From NCBI GenBank assembly GCA_028689195.1, contig JAQTWR010000109.1, positions 1-7,999 on the forward strand: a stretch of DNA of 7,999 nucleotides. Direction: 5' to 3'. Positions 5,391 to 7,999 of the stretch are shown here, piece after piece. Positions within the stretch are counted from its first letter, which is position 1, and the number at the start of each line of letters is the position of its first letter. The stretch is from Anaerolineales bacterium. Its GTDB lineage: Bacteria > Chloroflexota > Anaerolineae > Anaerolineales > Villigracilaceae. The position numbers were made by a program, and so were the translations under genes. The notes under the pieces were generated by a model, which did no database searches, had not been told where the DNA came from, and saw nothing but the letters and a program-made list of their open reading frames with translations.

Positions 5391-5472
5391 TTGCTTTGAA
5401 CGGCGTTTCTTTTCGCGCCGTGGTTTTACTCACATCGTCCCGACGATCTTTCGGGAGATGACATTGCATAAA

Positions 5473-6822
5473 TTACAAAGTGATCAACCGCTGCGCCGGC
5501 GTTCCCGTCAAATCATACGCCATCGCGCCGCTGATTTTTACAGGCACAATTTCGCCGACTTTTGCTTTCCCTTCCACAAAAACCATGCCGTCAATTTCGG
5601 GCGCGTCGCGGTACGAACGCCCAATGGATATGCCGTTGTCAAATCCTTCGATCAACACATCCAGCGTTTTGCCGACATAAGATTGATTCACTTGCAGCGA
5701 AATGCCTTGCTGCAATTCCATCAACCGCTCGTAACGTTCCTGCTTCGCTTCGGCGGAGATGGTATCTCCCAGCGGCGCGGAAGTTGTCCCCGGCTCAAAC
5801 GAAAACTGGAAAGCGCCCACGCGGTCAAAGCGAATCTCTTTGACGAAGTTATATAAAGTCTCGAATTCTTCATTCGTCTCATCGGGGTAGCCGACGATGA
5901 AGGTCGTGCGAATCGCAAGGTCGGGAATCGTCGCGCGCATTTTTCCAAGCGTCTTATAAACCCAATCCATATTTGCGGGACGCTTCATGCGCTTCAACGT
6001 CTGCGGATGCGCGTGCTGCAACGGCATATCGAGATACGTCAAAACTTGTTTGCGCGTCGCCATCACTTCGATCAATCTATCGGTGACGTAACCCGGGTAC
6101 GAATACATCACGCGGATCCAATCCATATCGGGAACAGAATCCGTTAAGTTTTCAAGCAGAATCGCGAGACCGTCTTTCATCCCCAAATCGTGACCGTAAT
6201 CGGTCGTATCCTGCGCGATGAGAACCAACTCGCGCACGCCCGCATCGCGCAGTTGACGCGCTTCGCTAATAATTGATTCAACCGGACGCGAAACCGCCGT
6301 TCCCTTAATCAGCGGAATCGCGCAAAACGCGCACGGACGACGGCAGCCATCCGCCACTTTGAGGTACGCGCTTGCGCCCGCAACGCTGACGCGCAGCGCG
6401 TCATGCTCGTCCGAACCGACGACGGCGGCGTTTTCGGGCAGGTGATAAATGGGCTCGGGATGATTCCCCGCGCGCGCTTCGCTGACGACTTGAACGATGT
6501 CCATCCAGCGGCGCGTGCCGAGAATGCCGTCAATGCCCGCAACTTTTTGCGCCACCTCGACGCCATAGCGCTGCGTCAAGCATCCCGCCGCGATGAGCGT
6601 TTGTCCCTTGCGTTTTATTTTCGCAAGGTCGCCAAGCACGCGATACGATTCTTCTTTTGCGGGACCAATAAAACCGCAAGTGTTCACGATCAACACAGAC
6701 GCTTTCTTCGGATCGTCTTCCGATTGATAACCGTCGCGCAAAAGCAACTGCGCCATCGAATCGGAATCAACCGTGTTCTTCGCGCAACCTAAAGAAACCA
6801 AATGAAATGTATTTTTTGTCAA
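5473..6822 (-). CDS. rimO: ribosomal protein S12 methylthiotransferase RimO
   Basis: RimO is a radical-SAM iron-sulfur enzyme that adds a methylthio group to the conserved aspartate (Asp89 in E. coli) of ribosomal protein S12. The 449 residues match the usual family length of about 440. The N-terminal domain has Cys13 in 'SLGCAKNTVDSD', Cys49 in 'NTCGF' and Cys81 in 'AAGCL', which hold one 4Fe-4S cluster. The radical-SAM motif Cys160-x3-Cys164-x2-Cys167 in 'DGCRRPCAFCAIP' holds the other. A C-terminal TRAM domain (about 380-445) should bind S12 or RNA. 'SLGCAKN' and the order of domains favour RimO over MiaB. The start is TTG at 6822, the only usual start codon fitting the family N-terminus, with AGGA at 6830-6833 (read on the - strand) as a plausible ribosome site. 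It lies downstream of a RodZ-like gene. Confidence 0.96.
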   Translation of the reverse strand: MTKNTFHLVSLGCAKNTVDSDSMAQLLLRDGYQSEDDPKKASVLIVNTCGFIGPAKEESYRVLGDLAKIKRKGQTLIAAGCLTQRYGVEVAQKVAGIDGILGTRRWMDIVQVVSEARAGNHPEPIYHLPENAAVVGSDEHDALRVSVAGASAYLKVADGCRRPCAFCAIPLIKGTAVSRPVESIISEARQLRDAGVRELVLIAQDTTDYGHDLGMKDGLAILLENLTDSVPDMDWIRVMYSYPGYVTDRLIEVMATRKQVLTYLDMPLQHAHPQTLKRMKRPANMDWVYKTLGKMRATIPDLAIRTTFIVGYPDETNEEFETLYNFVKEIRFDRVGAFQFSFEPGTTSAPLGDTISAEAKQERYERLMELQQGISLQVNQSYVGKTLDVLIEGFDNGISIGRSYRDAPEIDGMVFVEGKAKVGEIVPVKISGAMAYDLTGTPAQRLITL

Positions 6823-6835
6823 ATTATTTTCCTAT

Positions 6836-6877
6836 AAAAAAATCTCCCTCACCCTAACCCTCTCCCGAAGGAGAGGG
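6836..6877 (-). terminator. intrinsic terminator of the RodZ-like gene with UUCG loop
   Basis: Read on the - strand, CCCTCTCC-TTCG-GGAGAGGG (6877 to 6858) forms an 8-bp stem with a cUUCGg tetraloop, known to be very stable. A few bases later seven T's follow (6842 to 6836). An outer stem from 6909-6920 with 6846-6857 may strengthen it. It lies between the RodZ-like stop at 6923 and the rimO start at 6822, so rimO probably has its own promoter or depends on read-through. Confidence 0.75.
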
Positions 6878-6920
6878 GATTAACTCCCTTCCCACACTGG
6901 GGGAAGGGTTGGGATGAGGG
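6846..6920. repeat. C/G-rich two-hairpin intergenic repeat, copy B
   Basis: An outer stem (6846-6857 with 6909-6920, one mismatch and one wobble) encloses two hairpins: 6858-6877, and CCCTTCCC at 6886-6893 with GGGAAGGG at 6901-6908. The linker ATTAACTCCCTTCCC is shared with copy A at 3556-3618. The three-armed fold and presence between unrelated genes suggest a dispersed element that here also supplies a terminator stem. Confidence 0.7.
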
Positions 6921-6922
6921 AT

Positions 6923-7999
6923 TTATTTTGCAGGCGTAAACGTCGGGGTTAGCGTCGGCGTGGGAGTCATCGTCGCGCGCGGCGTGTTCGTCGGCGTGGG
7001 CGAAATCGTGGCGGTGGGCGTTGCAATGCCAGCGATCAAATACACGCGGCTGACCACTTCGCCGACGCTGCCCATCAGACCGAGATCGTCGCCGTTGTAC
7101 GTCACGCGCAGCGCGGCGGCGTTGCCCGTCAGCACCACTACTTGATCGTTCGCTTCAAATAATCTCGTTTCGCGCGGCGCAAGCCGACCTTCAAACGCAA
7201 TTTTGCCGTCCACCGAAATACGCACAAAAACGCGCTCTAATGCAAATATGCTCACGGCGACGTTTGCGGTACTCGCCACTGTCGGCGCGGATTCCAACGT
7301 CAGCGCCGCATCCGCCGTCGGCGTGGATAGTCTCTCTTCCACAGCCACAAAGGTCAACACTACGGCTTGCGTCGGAACATTCCCCCCAAGCACATCCGAA
7401 ATTGAAGGCGCGGTCGGCTGCGCGCTCTTCTCTTCTTGCGAAGAGATCACGCGCCCAACGCCCCAAACCGCAAGCGCCATCAACGCGGCAATCATCAACA
7501 CGCCGAAGATCATATCGCCCGCGATAAAACTCCGCCAAAACGGCATGGACGGATTCATTTCAGTTTGTATCTTCTCGCGCGGCGTCTCGGTATATTTCTC
7601 ATGGCGGCGCGCTTGCAGACCGTCGGCGAAACGCAAGAGAATCGTATCCGCGTCAAGATCGAGAAACGCCGCGTAACTCGCCAACATGCCGCGCGTTTGC
7701 ACAGACGACGGCAACTTGTCATACTCGCCCGCCTCCAGCGCTTTGATGAACGCGGCGCGCAATTTGGTATGACGCTCCACTTCCTCCACTGTCAGGCTCA
7801 CCAGTTCGCGCCGCTCGCGCAGTTGCGCGCCAATCTCCGCAAAGATTTTATCGGCGGGCAATAGCGGCGCGTTTGATTCGACGACGGGCGCGGGCGCTTC
7901 TAATTCAATTTTGGGATTTGTTTTTTTGGATTGGAAAACAGCCGTCAATTTTGAGAGAAAACCCAGACGCGATTCTTCTTCGCCTTCAATCTGATTCGT
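6923..7999 (-). CDS. RodZ-like HTH membrane protein, probably 5'-partial
   Basis: RodZ links the MreB cytoskeleton to the membrane in rod-shaped bacteria. Numbered from the TTG at 7948, the protein has a Cro/C1-type helix-turn-helix at about 35-108 ('GAQLRERRELVSLTVEEVER', then 'FIKALEAGEYDKLPSSVQTR', typical of the RodZ HTH). A membrane helix follows at about 146-168. An external domain (about 235-305, with 'VFVRISVDGKIAFEGRL') resembles the RodZ C-terminal domain DUF4115, and the protein ends in a low-complexity Pro/Thr tail. No stop codon occurs between 7948 and the window edge, and the 17 upstream codons (including an EGEEESRLGF stretch) look like ordinary coding sequence, so the true start is probably outside. 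A gene of this type before rimO is a known arrangement in several bacterial groups. Role as a cell-shape or division factor is inferred from the family. Confidence 0.87.
   Translation of the reverse strand, partial: TNQIEGEEESRLGFLSKLTAVFQSKKTNPKIELEAPAPVVESNAPLLPADKIFAEIGAQLRERRELVSLTVEEVERHTKLRAAFIKALEAGEYDKLPSSVQTRGMLASYAAFLDLDADTILLRFADGLQARRHEKYTETPREKIQTEMNPSMPFWRSFIAGDMIFGVLMIAALMALAVWGVGRVISSQEEKSAQPTAPSISDVLGGNVPTQAVVLTFVAVEERLSTPTADAALTLESAPTVASTANVAVSIFALERVFVRISVDGKIAFEGRLAPRETRLFEANDQVVVLTGNAAALRVTYNGDDLGLMGSVGEVVSRVYLIAGIATPTATISPTPTNTPRATMTPTPTLTPTFTPAK

Noticed and set aside
6926..7035. Repetitive GGCGTGGG/GTCGGCG stretch as a tandem repeat or CRISPR
   Set aside because: It is the coding sequence of the Pro/Thr-rich tail of the RodZ-like protein; there are no regular repeat-spacer units.
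7203..7864. Open frames on the + strand opposite the RodZ-like gene
   Set aside because: The - strand frame has a coherent HTH, membrane helix and external domain; the + strand frames are low-complexity shadows.

Overview
The window looks like a piece of an Anaerolineae-type Chloroflexota chromosome. I infer this from Thr/Pro-rich 'TPTPT' linkers in several envelope proteins, several YkuD L,D-transpeptidase genes in a row, GCG/CGC-rich moderate-GC codon use, and a GGTATAAT-like -10 box placed almost on top of start codons. It is an ordinary bacterial genomic segment dominated by cell-envelope genes. I see no rRNA, tRNA, CRISPR array, transposase or phage gene.

Left part (1-2477, + strand): three L,D-transpeptidase (YkuD) paralogues in tandem. 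The first is cut by the window edge and has Tyr where the catalytic motif usually has His. The second has an N-terminal hydrophobic anchor and a Thr/Pro-rich spacer. The third has a twin-arginine (Tat) signal and an extra N-terminal region. Middle part (2501-5163, + strand): a LURP-one/YxjI-like gene with a strong Shine-Dalgarno, a small acidic protein of unknown function, a membrane-anchored TPR-like protein, and a CopD-like four-helix membrane protein that starts on the base after the TPR gene's stop. This run ends in a strong intrinsic terminator at 5174-5209.

Right part (5473-7999, - strand): rimO, the ribosomal protein S12 methylthiotransferase, preceded by a RodZ-like gene (cytoplasmic HTH, one membrane helix, external domain). 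The RodZ-like reading frame stays open to the window edge, so its 5' end is probably missing. A terminator with a UUCG loop separates the two genes.

The intergenic DNA is unusually structured. A 16-nt palindrome GCGACATTTATGTCGC occurs at 1380-1395, as an inverted near-copy at 1406-1421, and again at 3091-3106. Both loci are followed directly by TACAATTTTC, which places a -10-like box just before a gene. A C/G-rich two-hairpin repeat occurs at 3556-3618 and 6846-6920. The 5210-5472 gap holds several nested imperfect inverted repeats. The most useful leads are the transpeptidase trio with its variant active site, the palindrome plus -10 module shared by two loci, and the apparent leaderless starts. 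I did not find a clearly new multi-gene system.
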